A DNA stretch of 64,000 nucleotides from Ypsolopha sequella (GCA_934047225.1 OW203993.1:22148069-22212068); one strand, 5' to 3'; positions 52,881-62,628 are shown, numbered from the stretch's first letter. A program made the numbers and translations. The notes: generated by a model from the sequence alone, not told the origin.

Positions 52881-55800
52881 TTAGACTCCCAGACCCCCCC
52901 CCCAATGTGGGGCCCGAGGGGGTAGCATATGCCACTCGATGCGGTGACCAGTAAGAAGTTCGTTTATCTGAGACTTAGCTCCCACAAAATTTGTTCCATT
53001 ATCGGAATACATATGCGAAACAGGACCACGCCTGGAAATAAAGCGTTTAAATGCAGATATGAAAGTTTCAGAGGAAAGATCTGTAGCTAGTTCGATGTGA
53101 ACAGCTTTAGTCACTAAGCAGATAAACAAACAAATGTAAGCCTTCTGGCTTCTTTGACCACGGCGTCTACACAGAGTCACATTTATCATTCCGGAGTAAT
53201 CAACACCCGTATGAACAAATGCTTTGGTTTCTTGTACGCGGTAAGACGGTAAGTCTGCCATTTTTGTATTAAGGTGAGACGGTGAATTTTTAAAACAAGC
53301 GTTACAAGCGTGAACACGCTGTCTGATCACATTCCGTGAGGCTAAAATCCAATATTTTTGGCGAATCAAAGAGCTCAAGACATTGGCACCAGTGTGACAA
53401 TGTAGGCGGTGAAAATAATCAATTAAAAGGTGAGTAATATGATCATGTTTTGGTAGCAACGCGGGATGTTTAGCTTCGTACGGTAAGTTACTATTAGAAA
53501 GTCTGCCTCCTATTCTAATAATTTCGTGTTCATCAATAAATAGATCGAGTTTTCTGAGCGGTGCGGAAATAACTTTATTAGTATTTAAGTTATGAGTTAA
53601 TTGAGCAAAATGAAAGCTCTGAACGTCGCGGATTAAATATCTTTCTGCTATGTTGAGATGAGAAGCAGATAACTGATTACGAGGTAAAATTTTAGCAAAT
53701 TTTAGAATGTATGTTATAATGCGGAGAATTTTATTCCAGGAAGAATGTTTCTGAGCGAGTTCATAAAGTAAACCAGCAGCTGCGGTATTAGAACCGGAAC
53801 AAACGAGCGTTTTGCTTTTGTATTCCGGTAAAGTTTCACAGGCCTCTGGAATGAACGGTGTGATCGGCCAACTTGACACTGGAGCGCAAAGCCAATGAGG
53901 GCCATGCCACCATAGCGGATGCGACAATAACTGTTCAGGTAAGAGACCTCGCGAGAGACAGTCACTAGGATTCTCTATGCCACTGACATGATAGAAATGA
54001 CGCGGATCGAGATTTTCTTGGCATTTTGCGACTCGGTTACTCACATAAATATCCCATCGATGCGGTAGAGAATTAATCCAGGATAGCGCTATTTTCGAAT
54101 CCGAAAATGCGAATATATTATCGATTTTAGTACGAACGCTGTAAGTATTATTAATTAGACGAACAAGTCTTGACATGAGAACTGCGGCGCACAATTCAAG
54201 CCTTGCTAGGCTAACTACTTTGACAGGAGCCACTTTAGATTTGGCGCATATTAAATTTACACGCACGTTTCCCTCGCTGTCAGTGACGTGAAGATACACA
54301 ACGCAACCATATGCTTTTAGGCTAGCATCCGCGAATGCAACAATATTGGTGCAACAATGTTTGTATACACCCAAGTGACGCGGGATTTCACATGTGGAAA
54401 GTAGAGGCAACTGCCCATCAAATTTTTGAAATAAAGAAAGTACATTGTCAGGCAAGGGATCGTCCCACCCGACTTTAAGTAGCCATAGCTCTTTCATTAA
54501 GAGCTTTGCGAATAGAATGACTGGAGCTGCAAACCCGAGTACGTCCCATAAACGGGCGATACTTGAAAGAATTGTTCGCTTTGTGAAGGTTTCCTTTATC
54601 GGAGAAGCAGAAAAGGTAAAAATATCTTGAGCGGGTAGCCATTTAAGGCCTAAAATTTTCATGTTTTCATTATCTGAAAATTCTATTGCAGCGCGATTTG
54701 ACGGCGGTACAGAGTTCAATAACTCAGGCGAGTTACTAGCCCATTTAGTTAAATGAAAACCACCAGCATTGAATAGGTCAATGAGTTCACGTGAAACAGA
54801 TTTTCCCTCATCAACCGTCGGGACAGAAGTTGTCAAATCGTCCATATATAATTCATGAGATGCCACATCCGCAGCACGCGGGAAATGATCGCGTTCGTCA
54901 GCCGCTAGCTGTCGCACAGTGCGCATAGCTAAAAAAGGGCTGCATTTTAAACCGAACGCGACTCGATTAAACTGGAATTCTCGTATAGGTTGCAAGGGGT
55001 CAAAGCGGAATAAAATCTTTTGATATTTGCGGTGCTCAGGCTTTAGAAGAATTCTGAGATACATCTGTTTTATATCGGCAGCTATGGCTATTTCGAATAA
55101 GCGGAAATTAAGTAGGAGGATAAAAATATCCGCCTGTAGATTCGGCCCTGTGTGAAGAACGGAGTTTAATGAGACACCATTATGACATTTAGCACTGGCG
55201 TCCATTACCATGCGAATCTTTGTAGTCTTTTTATCATGTCGAACGACGGGATGATGCGGAATGAAATAGCCTTGTGCATAATCCTTGCTGTCAGGTGGTA
55301 CCTCGGAAAGATAATCATTATCTATATAGTCCTGTACAACCTCATTATAACTGGCTCTCAGCTCCGGGTCTTGAAGTTTGCGCTCCAACGAAAGCAGTCT
55401 GCGGACAGCTACGGAGCGAGAATCTCCTAATTCTGACGGATCGCGGCAAAAAGGTAACGCGGTGCAGTATCGACCAGTAGAATCACGTGATACAGTAGAA
55501 TTATAAATTTCCTCACATTGACTTTCCTCGGGGCTAATGAACCCTTTGGAAGGCATTTCCTCCATTTCCCAAAACTTAGTCAAAGTTTTATCAAGGTGAA
55601 GGTCATCGAAGCGGTCACCCATCCCTGTGTAACCAGAACACGTAAAGAAGGTAGCGGTATTTATTTTTTGAAATTCGGAAGCGGTGTCAGTTTTATTAAT
55701 ATTGGAAGCGGTGGTGGGAGCGTCACCCATTAATACATAACCAAATACCGTTTCAATAGCAGACGGTGAGGGTGGAGCGACAACCCTACCACTTAGTAAC

Positions 55801-57668
55801 AAGTGCGGAAACAGCTGAGCGCCGAGTATCAACTCGACCTCACCCGGAATGTGCCAAAGTGGATCCGCGAGCGGTAAGTCAACCAAATGCTGCACTACAG
55901 TCGTGTCAACATATTCGGAAGGCATGCGGTCCGTTATGGTATCAACAACCAAAGCGGTAATATTATAAGAATATTTTTTATCTTTAGCGGACACAAGCAA
56001 TTGAACGTATCCACGAACCGTTTGTGAAGCGGACCCGACGCCCTTAATAAACGAATTCGAGAGAGAAATAAGTTTTAAATTAAGCTGTTTACAACATGCG
56101 GACGTAATTAGGTTATTTTGACTAGCATTGTCAATTAAACATCTCACAGAAACATTTTGTTTATCATTATTTAGAACGTTTACTTGAGCGGTCGAAAGTA
56201 ATATCGTAGTACGAGGCGAATTTATATTGTGAAACTGAGTTTCTACGGAGCGAGCGTGAGCGCATAGTGACACATTTGACGGAGTGTATGTTTCTCCATC
56301 TGACGCCTGTGAGTGCGAGCGAGACGACGACACCACAGTGGGCCCGACGGCGGCGGCGGCAGCGGTAGCGGGTGACGACTGCGTGTTCACGGTGAGCGCG
56401 GGAGCGAGCGGTGTGTGTTGTTGCGCAGGAACCCTGTTATTATTATTATCCAAATGCAACAAAGTATGATGAGCCTTTTTACAGAATTTGCAAGTGTACG
56501 TAGAATTACATTGCGAAACGGTATGCGACAAACTAAGGCAATTCACACATCCTCGTTTTGATTTAATGAAATCGAAACGACCTTTGGCGGGAAGCAATTT
56601 GAACGCGAGACATTTATATAACTGCTGATGATCAGACTTGTTACACATTAAACAATGTTCAACACTTTTGCCTTTGCCATCGCTTGTTAGAAACGTTTGC
56701 GATTGGTAGGCATTGCGCGAACGAGTAGGTTTTGCGTTATTATAAAGGTGTGATTCCACTGACGCGGGAGCGCGGTTTGATTGAGACGGAACAGTCCTCT
56801 CTAATATTTTTACTTGGCTTTTAATGAACCCGATGAAATCCTTATAGGAAGGAATTTCTTTATCTCTGATAAATGTTTCAAAGGCATGTGCGGTAGCTGC
56901 GTCAATTTTACGCGTTGCCATATTTAATAAAATGAAATCTTTCAAGTCGTCAAGTTTTAACATTTCTAAAGCAGAAATGGCGGCGTCAAATGTTTCAACA
57001 AAAGAATTTAAAGAAGCGTGAGTATTTATCGCGGGTTTGATATTAAAAAGAATGGACATGTAATGACACCCTAAAGCTCTTTTATCTTGGTACTTTTTAA
57101 CCAAGCTTTCCCAAATAGAAAGATAATTTTCGCCTGATGGAATGATGCCAGCGATTATATTCAATGCGGGACCAGTCAATTTTCCGACTAAATACTGAAT
57201 TCTTTGAGCATCAGATAATGATATATTCAAGTGTATATTCGCTTTAAATGATTCATAAAATATGGGCCAGTTATCAATCTTTCCATCGAACGAAGCGATG
57301 TTAATTGGGGGTAGTTTGACCAGTTGACTTTTAGTATCGCAAATGTGTGATTTTTGTTGCGACGAATTCTCGCTTACGCGATGACGCATTCTTTGTATCC
57401 TTGTATAAATATCTTCGAATGAATTGAGAACCTGATAATTAGGCACAAAAGTTGGGTTCTCCTCAAAGCCTAGCTCATTAATAGTGTCTAGGTTTGAAAT
57501 GAATTCTTTACGTATGACCTCTAATGTTTCGGTATCCGCCATGAATGTTTCCGCGGAACGAAGATCTAGGCTTGTTTTTGATAATTTTTGAGCTACATCA
57601 TATAGATTAGTCAATCGAGAGAATATAGCATTGTTTTTAGCCTGCAATAATTTTATTTTAGCGGCCAT
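52881..57668 (-). CDS. BEL/Pao gag-pol polyprotein
   Basis: This single 1,595-codon frame starts MAAKIKLLQAKNN. Gag (about residues 1-330) includes the DUF1759 region (LPPINIASFDGKIDNWPIFY). Zinc knuckles follow (CLMCNKSDHQQLYKC, CVNCLSLSHTVSQC, CKFCKKAHHTLLH). The protease (about 500-650) has CLIDNASQNNLIT, where many retroelements have DSG or DTG. The reverse transcriptase has the catalytic YMDDLTTSVP; RNase H follows, then integrase with CNACF, GVDYSGM and SDNGTNFVGA. The frame leaves integrase after HWGGG in a run of ten Gs (52903-52894 on the minus strand), so the last conserved Glu region is out of frame. A homopolymer frameshift, real or from sequencing, explains this. Confidence 0.92.
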   Translation of the reverse strand: MAAKIKLLQAKNNAIFSRLTNLYDVAQKLSKTSLDLRSAETFMADTETLEVIRKEFISNLDTINELGFEENPTFVPNYQVLNSFEDIYTRIQRMRHRVSENSSQQKSHICDTKSQLVKLPPINIASFDGKIDNWPIFYESFKANIHLNISLSDAQRIQYLVGKLTGPALNIIAGIIPSGENYLSIWESLVKKYQDKRALGCHYMSILFNIKPAINTHASLNSFVETFDAAISALEMLKLDDLKDFILLNMATRKIDAATAHAFETFIRDKEIPSYKDFIGFIKSQVKILERTVPSQSNRAPASVESHLYNNAKPTRSRNAYQSQTFLTSDGKGKSVEHCLMCNKSDHQQLYKCLAFKLLPAKGRFDFIKSKRGCVNCLSLSHTVSQCNSTYTCKFCKKAHHTLLHLDNNNNRVPAQQHTPLAPALTVNTQSSPATAAAAAVGPTVVSSSRSHSQASDGETYTPSNVSLCAHARSVETQFHNINSPRTTILLSTAQVNVLNNDKQNVSVRCLIDNASQNNLITSACCKQLNLKLISLSNSFIKGVGSASQTVRGYVQLLVSAKDKKYSYNITALVVDTITDRMPSEYVDTTVVQHLVDLPLADPLWHIPGEVELILGAQLFPHLLLSGRVVAPPSPSAIETVFGYVLMGDAPTTASNINKTDTASEFQKINTATFFTCSGYTGMGDRFDDLHLDKTLTKFWEMEEMPSKGFISPEESQCEEIYNSTVSRDSTGRYCTALPFCRDPSELGDSRSVAVRRLLSLERKLQDPELRASYNEVVQDYIDNDYLSEVPPDSKDYAQGYFIPHHPVVRHDKKTTKIRMVMDASAKCHNGVSLNSVLHTGPNLQADIFILLLNFRLFEIAIAADIKQMYLRILLKPEHRKYQKILFRFDPLQPIREFQFNRVAFGLKCSPFLAMRTVRQLAADERDHFPRAADVASHELYMDDLTTSVPTVDEGKSVSRELIDLFNAGGFHLTKWASNSPELLNSVPPSNRAAIEFSDNENMKILGLKWLPAQDIFTFSASPIKETFTKRTILSSIARLWDVLGFAAPVILFAKLLMKELWLLKVGWDDPLPDNVLSLFQKFDGQLPLLSTCEIPRHLGVYKHCCTNIVAFADASLKAYGCVVYLHVTDSEGNVRVNLICAKSKVAPVKVVSLARLELCAAVLMSRLVRLINNTYSVRTKIDNIFAFSDSKIALSWINSLPHRWDIYVSNRVAKCQENLDPRHFYHVSGIENPSDCLSRGLLPEQLLSHPLWWHGPHWLCAPVSSWPITPFIPEACETLPEYKSKTLVCSGSNTAAAGLLYELAQKHSSWNKILRIITYILKFAKILPRNQLSASHLNIAERYLIRDVQSFHFAQLTHNLNTNKVISAPLRKLDLFIDEHEIIRIGGRLSNSNLPYEAKHPALLPKHDHITHLLIDYFHRLHCHTGANVLSSLIRQKYWILASRNVIRQRVHACNACFKNSPSHLNTKMADLPSYRVQETKAFVHTGVDYSGMINVTLCRRRGQRSQKAYICLFICLVTKAVHIELATDLSSETFISAFKRFISRRGPVSHMYSDNGTNFVGAKSQINELLTGHRIEWHMLPPRAPHWGGGLGV

Positions 57669-58002
57669 GGTGAAGAAATGACGAATGGAACGTGCTAAAT
57701 ACCGATTCTAATGACAATAGGTTCGGTAGGCAAATAGTATGCGGTTATAATAATTAAGTACCTAGGTAGGTATACACGAAACTATTATGTATAACTCACT
57801 AATACAGCTTATTATGTATACCACTGTAGGTTTAGCAAGTCTAGGTACCCGGATAAATATGTACGAGTAAGTAGGTAGGTATATACGAAAGATAGAATAT
57901 TTTTATTTGCGTAATAAGTACGGAAAGTATAAAGTATTATGGTTTTAAATGCGGTATGTTATCACTACGGTAATAGTTATCCTGCTCGAATGGTCCAAAA
58001 AA
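57669..58002 (-). other. BEL/Pao 5' leader
   Basis: This is untranslated sequence between the primer-binding site and the gag start, AT-rich with several GTAGGTA-type repeats. No upstream gene is seen. Confidence 0.6.
57980..57997 (-). other. BEL/Pao primer-binding site candidate
   Basis: The minus strand reads TGGACCATTCGAGCAGGA five bases after the LTR end, opening with TGG as for a site pairing with a tRNA CCA end. The tRNA was not identified. Confidence 0.55.
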
Positions 58003-58588
58003 TGTTTAGGCGGTTAGCGGTCTTTTATATTTATTAAGTGGACTGTATAAGCGGTAGCTAAAATCGCGGTTTATGTATCTAAATAACAGAATGCGCTTAC
58101 TCAGTCGATCAGGGGTGAGAGGAAACTGTCCTGCCTTTGGATTTGAAAGAAGATAGCAGAACAGAAGTGAAAAGGACTCACCTGCACCTTTGGTAACCAG
58201 CACAAAGGGTCCGTTGGTTTTCACTCCTCTGAAGGTCCGAAGTCTTCACTAACACTGCCGGCCGGCTATACCCTTATGAAAACTGAACACTGATGGAGCA
58301 CTTTATTGTTTGTTAGTCTTTTGAGACGCGGAAATTATTATTTTGTGTATTTTTTATATTTCTTACTGCGGAGACGCAATCATGCGTCGAAGGTTCATTT
58401 GCGGAAGAGAATTTTTTCTTTATGTTGTCACACAGTAGACTTTTGCAACGTCGCCAACATAACGGCGTGATCTTCTCTCTCACTCGGTGCGTAGTAGTTG
58501 ATGCGTGAGTGGGAAAGGAAAGGGTATACCAGGAGTTGAACGACTGAGTATAGCGCGTATTTTAATTTTCAAGGAATTGGCGTAAACA
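58003..58588 (-). repeat. BEL/Pao 5' LTR (586 bp)
   Basis: I found no difference from 51637-52222 on reading both through. It holds the promoter region of the element; no TATA box is called with confidence. Confidence 0.95.
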
Positions 58589-58649
58589 ACCAGCACGTTA
58601 ACTGTAGAAATAAAGCATTTTAATCACATTTTTCTCTACCTGCTCTCTA

Positions 58650-60430
58650 GAGAAATGGTACTTAATATCAATGTATTTAGACCTTTTACGACTTGTCGGA
58701 TTGTTTGCAATGCTTATACATCCATTATTATCCTTTTAAATCGGTATAACATTCGGCACTTTAATATTAATATTGTTTATTAATTACTTTAACCATAGAG
58801 CTTCTTTCGCAGCTTCATACAGAGCCATATACTCTGCTTCAGTGGATGATGTTGCTACAGTCTGTGGCCTTTTTGTTTGCCAGCATATTGTGCATTTTGA
58901 ACAAATAACCAGTAGTACTTTTTCTATCAATTTCATTGCTACCCCCATCAGAGTCAATAAAGCCAGTCAAAACATTACTGAAATTACTACGCGTGTAAGT
59001 TATTTTTAGATTCGTGGTCCCTTGAAGGTGCCGTAGGACCCTTTTCAAGTGTGCCCATAGCAAATGATTACTTTTGTTTGTATATCTACGTAAAATATTG
59101 ACAGAAACACTCCAGTCTGGTCTCGTACACAACATAATATACACCAAGCACCCGATGACATTTCTACAAGTTGTATTCACACGAATTTAATGCTTCTAAA
59201 TCTATTTTATTTTCAAGAGGTGTACTGACAGGGTTACATTGACCCATGTTTAACTTTTCAAGTACCCTTTTAATGTATGATTTCTGAACCAAAGTAACTT
59301 TGTTTTCTGTTCTTGTAATTTTAATTCCCAGAAAACATTTTACCTCATTTAAATCTACCATCTTAAAAGTGTTCATTATGTACTTTTTAAAACTATTCAT
59401 GGTATTTATATCAGCTGTTGCTATAATCAAAACATCAACATAAAATAAAACAAATAGGTCCTTGATATATCACCTGCATTGAGAATGTAAATGCATCGAT
59501 CAGCTGATGAGTATTGAAATCCCCTTTTAAACAAAGCTTGCTCAAACGTTTGAAACCAACAGCGCGCCGATTGTTTTAATCCGTACAATGATTTATTTAA
59601 TTTGCAGACCATGTCAACCGCACCTGCACCCGGGATACCCTCAGGAATTTTCATATAAATTTCCTCGTATAGTTTCCCGTTAAAAATGCAGTTTTTACAT
59701 CCATATGGTGAACAAGCAAATTGAATTTATTTGCGAAAGCTAATAAAATTCAAAAACTCGCAATCCTAGCCACCGAAGTAAATGTCTCATATTGTAATCA
59801 ATTAAATATTTCTGATTCAAACCGCGTGCTAATAAACGCGCCTTTTATTTCAAGGGATTTCCAAAATCATCATTTTTAATAGTAAATACCCACTTATAAT
59901 CGATGATATTTCTGTTTTCAGGTTTTGGCACTAGTGTCCAGGTATTATTGTCTGTAAGTGAATTAATTTCCTCCCTGATAGCCTTTTCCCATAGTGCTTA
60001 TCAGATCTAGATTCAAATCATTTATATGATTGAGGAATTTCGAATACTAAAGATTCAGCACAAAACAAATAGTTTTCAGAAATATTGTCATTATTTTCAT
60101 CATAAGAAACAGTAGGTAAGTTTTTAATCCTTTCATTTTTTCTTAAGTTAAATAAACTTTCATTGTCTTGCGATAATGTCAATTTATTTTGAAAAAGAGA
60201 GTGATTCAAGCGCCCATCTGTTTCACAACACAGATTTATTAGGTGTAAAACCCAATGTGGCAGGTATTATGCCCGTTTGTTTACTTAAACCATCTCATCT
60301 CTGTTCCAAAGAGTGCACAGAGTCAAATAGTTCGTTCGAGCTCAGATTTCACTGGCCTACTTGATCTCATCAACTATTACATTTCTGACTCTAACAAACT
60401 TTTCTCCTACCACTTCCCACACTAAATAAC
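58650..60430 (-). pseudogene. Copia pol: reverse transcriptase and RNase H remnants
   Basis: From the 5' side: GPDSYLVWEVVGEKFVRVRN (the region after integrase), a linker with LPTVSYDENNDN, then the polymerase. The polymerase reads CKLNKSLYGLKQSARCWFQT (59654-59427), MNSFKKYIMNTFKMVDLNEV and CFLGIKITR (59430-59164). The RNase H block is LVYIMLCTRPDWSVSVNILR and GFIDSDGGSNEIDRKSTTGY (59180-58839). The catalytic polymerase YVDD is replaced by a damaged segment near 59440. Stops and frameshifts separate the pieces. The end of the domain, DDMLTKSLPAMRF, lies beyond the BEL element at 51636-51590. Confidence 0.85.
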
Positions 60431-60433
60431 TAT

Positions 60434-60447
60434 CTGGGCCCATAACC
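60434..60447 (-). other. Copia primer-binding site
   Basis: The minus strand reads GGTTATGGGCCCAG, the classic copia site for an internal initiator tRNA-Met fragment. In this copy the same bases are also in frame with the pol codons that follow. Confidence 0.75.
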
Positions 60448-60702
60448 TGTTAGGATATAGGTAATCCAGTAAAATGCAGAGTTTAACGATCCAAATAATA
60501 TTCTATTTATTCATCGTTATTCTATCAGGAGAGGTGTGTCACGTATACGCGCTGAAGACGCAAGCAGTAGTAACCAAAATATCCAAGGGACTTTCAGTTA
60601 AGTGGTTGTAGAAGGCTCGTTCATAAAAAAAATATTTACATGGAAGAAACAGACAGAATATAATGTTGAAATGATATTGATTTGTTTTTGCCCACTCCAA
60701 CA
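60448..60702 (-). repeat. Copia 5' LTR (255 bp)
   Basis: On the minus strand it begins TGTTGGAGTGGGC and ends ATCCTAACA, directly before the copia-type primer-binding site. Its first 105 bp match 51347-51243 (CAAAAACAAAT, GAACGAGCCTTCTACAACCA). Confidence 0.8.
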
Positions 60703-61295
60703 AAAAGAAACGGTAAAGGGGTGTATAGAATATTTGACCAGGGTTGTCACTGAAATAAAACTAACAAACTCAATGTTTCATATAATTTTTATTAAGTGAA
60801 AGAAAAAGCAACTTGCCAACACATATTAATCCTCCTCTGTCAAACAAACATTACAAATATAATATGTGTTGCCAACTTAGCATCGGATTGCAGTGTCATA
60901 TTTTACCTTTTCCAATTTGCACTCATGACAAACTATATTTGAATTCGGAGCTACATCTTTTATCTTTTTTGCTTCTGGTATAATTTCCTCCGTTATGATC
61001 TCGTCTTGTATAATGACCTCATCTTGAATACTGATCTTATTGACAAAATCAGGTACAGAATAAACTTTTATACCCGTATCAAACAAGTAGGGTTCTTCAT
61101 CTTGCGTGTTTAAATAATTATCATTACAATTTGTTGAGGAAACATTTCGAGCAACAGAAAGATGTTCATTTACTGTGCCAGTCCCAGCAGTTTTATTGTA
61201 ATTCACCATGTTGCTCCAGTCTCATCAAAAATAGCTATTATTTAAGCCTTTTTTTATTTTTTATATACTCCACATAAATACAAACAATTAAATGG
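60703..61295 (-). other. Spacer with an unassigned 110-codon frame
   Basis: The minus frame 61209-60877 begins MVNYNKTAGTGTVNEHLSVA, is acidic in the middle and ends with HECKLEKVKYDTAIRC. Past its stop the same direction reads GNTYYICNVCLTEED. The two Cys pairs (CHEC, CNVC) could form a zinc site, so it may be the degraded end of a TE-encoded protein. I do not recognise the family. Confidence 0.35.
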
Positions 61296-61305
61296 TTTTA
61301 GTCGC

Positions 61306-61344
61306 TATATTTCGACCCCTCAGTGGGGCCGTCATCAGGCGAAT
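61306..61344 (-). ncRNA. Hammerhead-like motif at the Penelope-like 3' end
   Basis: On the minus strand: CTGATGA, C, stem GGCCCC/GGGGTC (one G-T pair), then GAAATATAGCG. Hammerhead ribozymes are known in Penelope-like terminal repeats. The CUGAUGA and GAAA core boxes are intact; the extra C before stem II and an unclear stem III leave activity open. Confidence 0.5.
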
Positions 61345-61604
61345 AGGAAAAAATATTATATGACATATATGTATAGGTATTTGAAGTAAGAAAACCGCTG
61401 ACATCTATTGATATAAAAATATAAAAAAGTATACTATAAATCATGAACCAGACTTTTTGAGGGAGAATTTAGTCAGCCGGCGCTAGGTGGCGTTATCATA
61501 CAGAGTGCTCCGATTCTGAATATTTTGTTATATAAAAAAATAATAAAATAAAATAAAAAAATAAAATAATAAAATAATAATAATAATAAACTGTAAATTT
61601 GGAT

Positions 61605-61665
61605 TTGTCAGTCAGTCAAGTTAGTCAGTTAGTCAGTCAGTCAGTCAGTTAGTCACTCAGTCAGT
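61605..61665 (+). repeat. Short tandem repeat (GTCAGTTA/GTCAGTCA)
   Basis: Ten or so units of four-base GTCA and GTTA are arranged as CAGTCAGTCAAGTTAGTCAG and similar, in the 3' untranslated part of the Penelope-like element. Confidence 0.85.
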
Positions 61666-62521
61666 GTTGTTTGTTCAATCCAGGTCCATAATGAGCTCCA
61701 AGTGACCATATGAATGATGTCTCCCATGTCCGTAATTCAATGTCGGTTAATGGAGGTGTGAATGATTTAATGATACGTAGGGTGAAACAGTCGTTAAAGG
61801 TCTGGTTGTGGAGTCGCGTGTGTGTAGGTATGGGAAGAATGTTGTTTGGTATGCGATCTGCTGTGTGTCGGTGTTGGTTCATTCGTTTGTGTATTGGGTT
61901 CTTGGTTTCACCTACGTAGAATGCCGGGCAATGACGGCATTCTAGTAGGTAAATGCAGTTGCTGGTTTTGCATGATGTATTAGGCTGTGTTTTGTATGTG
62001 TTTGATGTGTGGTGAGTGTTGATGTGTGAAGCTGTGTTAATAATGGGACATGTTTTGCACCGAGGCTGTCGGCAAGGAGCTGTGCCAGGTGATGGGTTGA
62101 TGAGGTTGATGGGTTGTGTTGTTTTTGTTTTACTGAATATGTGTCTGAGGTTTTGGTTTTGTCTGTAACAAATTTTTGGATTAGCGGGTAGTAGATTTTG
62201 GGTTTCGTTGTGTTGTCTGAGAATTGGAAGGGATTCTTTAATAAGTGATCTGAGTTTGTGACTGCCGTGGAAGTAAGTGGTGATGAGACGCGTTTGGTTG
62301 GTTGTGTTTATGTTCTTGTTTTGTCTGTAAAAGTGTGGTCTGTGGTGTAAGTGTTTTTGGAGAAATTGGTTTGGATAGTTTCGTTTGGAGAGAGCATTGT
62401 GGATTTTGTTATGGTAGTAATTAAGTGAATTTTGATTGTTGCAAATTCGGTGCCCGCGGAGTGAAAGTGAATATGGTATTGATTTTTTAATGTGAGCTGG
62501 ATGGCAGCTATTGAAGTCCAA
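61661..62521 (-). CDS. Penelope-like element GIY-YIG endonuclease and linker
   Basis: The 286-residue frame is the end of a Penelope-type polyprotein. It opens within the linker (HPAHIKKSIPYSLSLRGHRI, the block after reverse transcriptase). It then has the Cys-rich CRQPRCKTCPII motif, and the GIY-YIG nuclease with CIYLLECRHCPAFYVGETKN and HKRMNQHRHTADR. The CCHH-type zinc motif before the nuclease is characteristic of the Penelope and Poseidon group. It stops at QH, close to the natural end. It is open throughout but lacks the polymerase, so it is only a fragment of the original ORF. The first Met is internal. Confidence 0.88.
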   Translation of the reverse strand: MDFNSCHPAHIKKSIPYSLSLRGHRICNNQNSLNYYHNKIHNALSKRNYPNQFLQKHLHHRPHFYRQNKNINTTNQTRLITTYFHGSHKLRSLIKESLPILRQHNETQNLLPANPKICYRQNQNLRHIFSKTKTTQPINLINPSPGTAPCRQPRCKTCPIINTASHINTHHTSNTYKTQPNTSCKTSNCIYLLECRHCPAFYVGETKNPIHKRMNQHRHTADRIPNNILPIPTHTRLHNQTFNDCFTLRIIKSFTPPLTDIELRTWETSFIWSLGAHYGPGLNKQH

Positions 62522-62545
62522 ATATTGCAGTTTGTTAGTTGGTTT

Positions 62546-62628
62546 GAAGTGTACAGCGGTCTGGATGTGGTTGTTTTCGTCATTTCATTTTCGACGAAAA
62601 CAACCACATCCAGACCGCTGTACACTTC
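62546..62628. repeat. Perfect 36-bp inverted repeat with 11-base loop
   Basis: Left arm 62546-62581 (GAAGTGTACAGCGGTCTGGA and on) is the exact reverse complement of 62593-62628. The loop and the sequence after the right arm share ATTTCATTTTCGACGA, a direct repeat. The palindrome marks the 5' break of the Penelope-like element. Confidence 0.95.

Larger units (their letters stand above)
51637..58588 (-). mobile_element. BEL/Pao LTR retrotransposon, complete and very recent
   Basis: Two LTRs of 586 bp (58003-58588 and 51637-52222) read as identical. On the minus strand they begin TGTTTACGCC and end CCGCCTAAACA. Between them lie a primer-binding site, a 1,595-codon gag-pol frame, the last part of integrase in another frame, and a polypurine tract (CCGGGAGGA). 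Flanking CAGCA at 51632-51636 and 58591-58595 is the target duplication, with two extra bases (AC, 58589-58590) on the right. It sits inside the copia pol gene. Identical LTRs mean a recent insertion, yet the coding region has two lesions near 52.8-52.9 kb. Confidence 0.95.
51243..60702 (-). mobile_element. Ty1/copia element, internally deleted and split by a BEL/Pao insertion
   Basis: Read on the minus strand: 5' LTR (60702-60448), primer-binding site, pol remnants (about 60430-58600), then the BEL element, then the end of pol (51636-51550). The polypurine tract (51357-51348) and a partial 3' LTR (51347-51243) follow. Removing the 6.95-kb BEL element leaves about 2.5 kb, so gag, protease and most of integrase are gone. 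The pol codons on the two sides (STVNVL before, DDMLTKSLPAMRF after) join across the BEL insertion. Confidence 0.85.
61296..62628 (-). mobile_element. Penelope-like element, 5'-truncated
   Basis: The minus strand has the C-terminal half of a Penelope-like polyprotein with a GIY-YIG endonuclease (62521-61661). A 3' tail with tandem GTCAGTTAGTCA-type repeats (61605-61665) follows, and then a terminal hairpin with a hammerhead-like core (61306-61344). The 5' end is a perfect 36-bp inverted repeat (62546-62628). The reverse transcriptase is absent. Penelope-like elements often carry inverted or partial terminal repeats, which fits the structure here. Confidence 0.85.

Noticed and set aside
53714..56469. 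Several short frames on both strands inside the BEL element
   Set aside because: They overlap the 1,595-codon gag-pol frame and are shadows of it.
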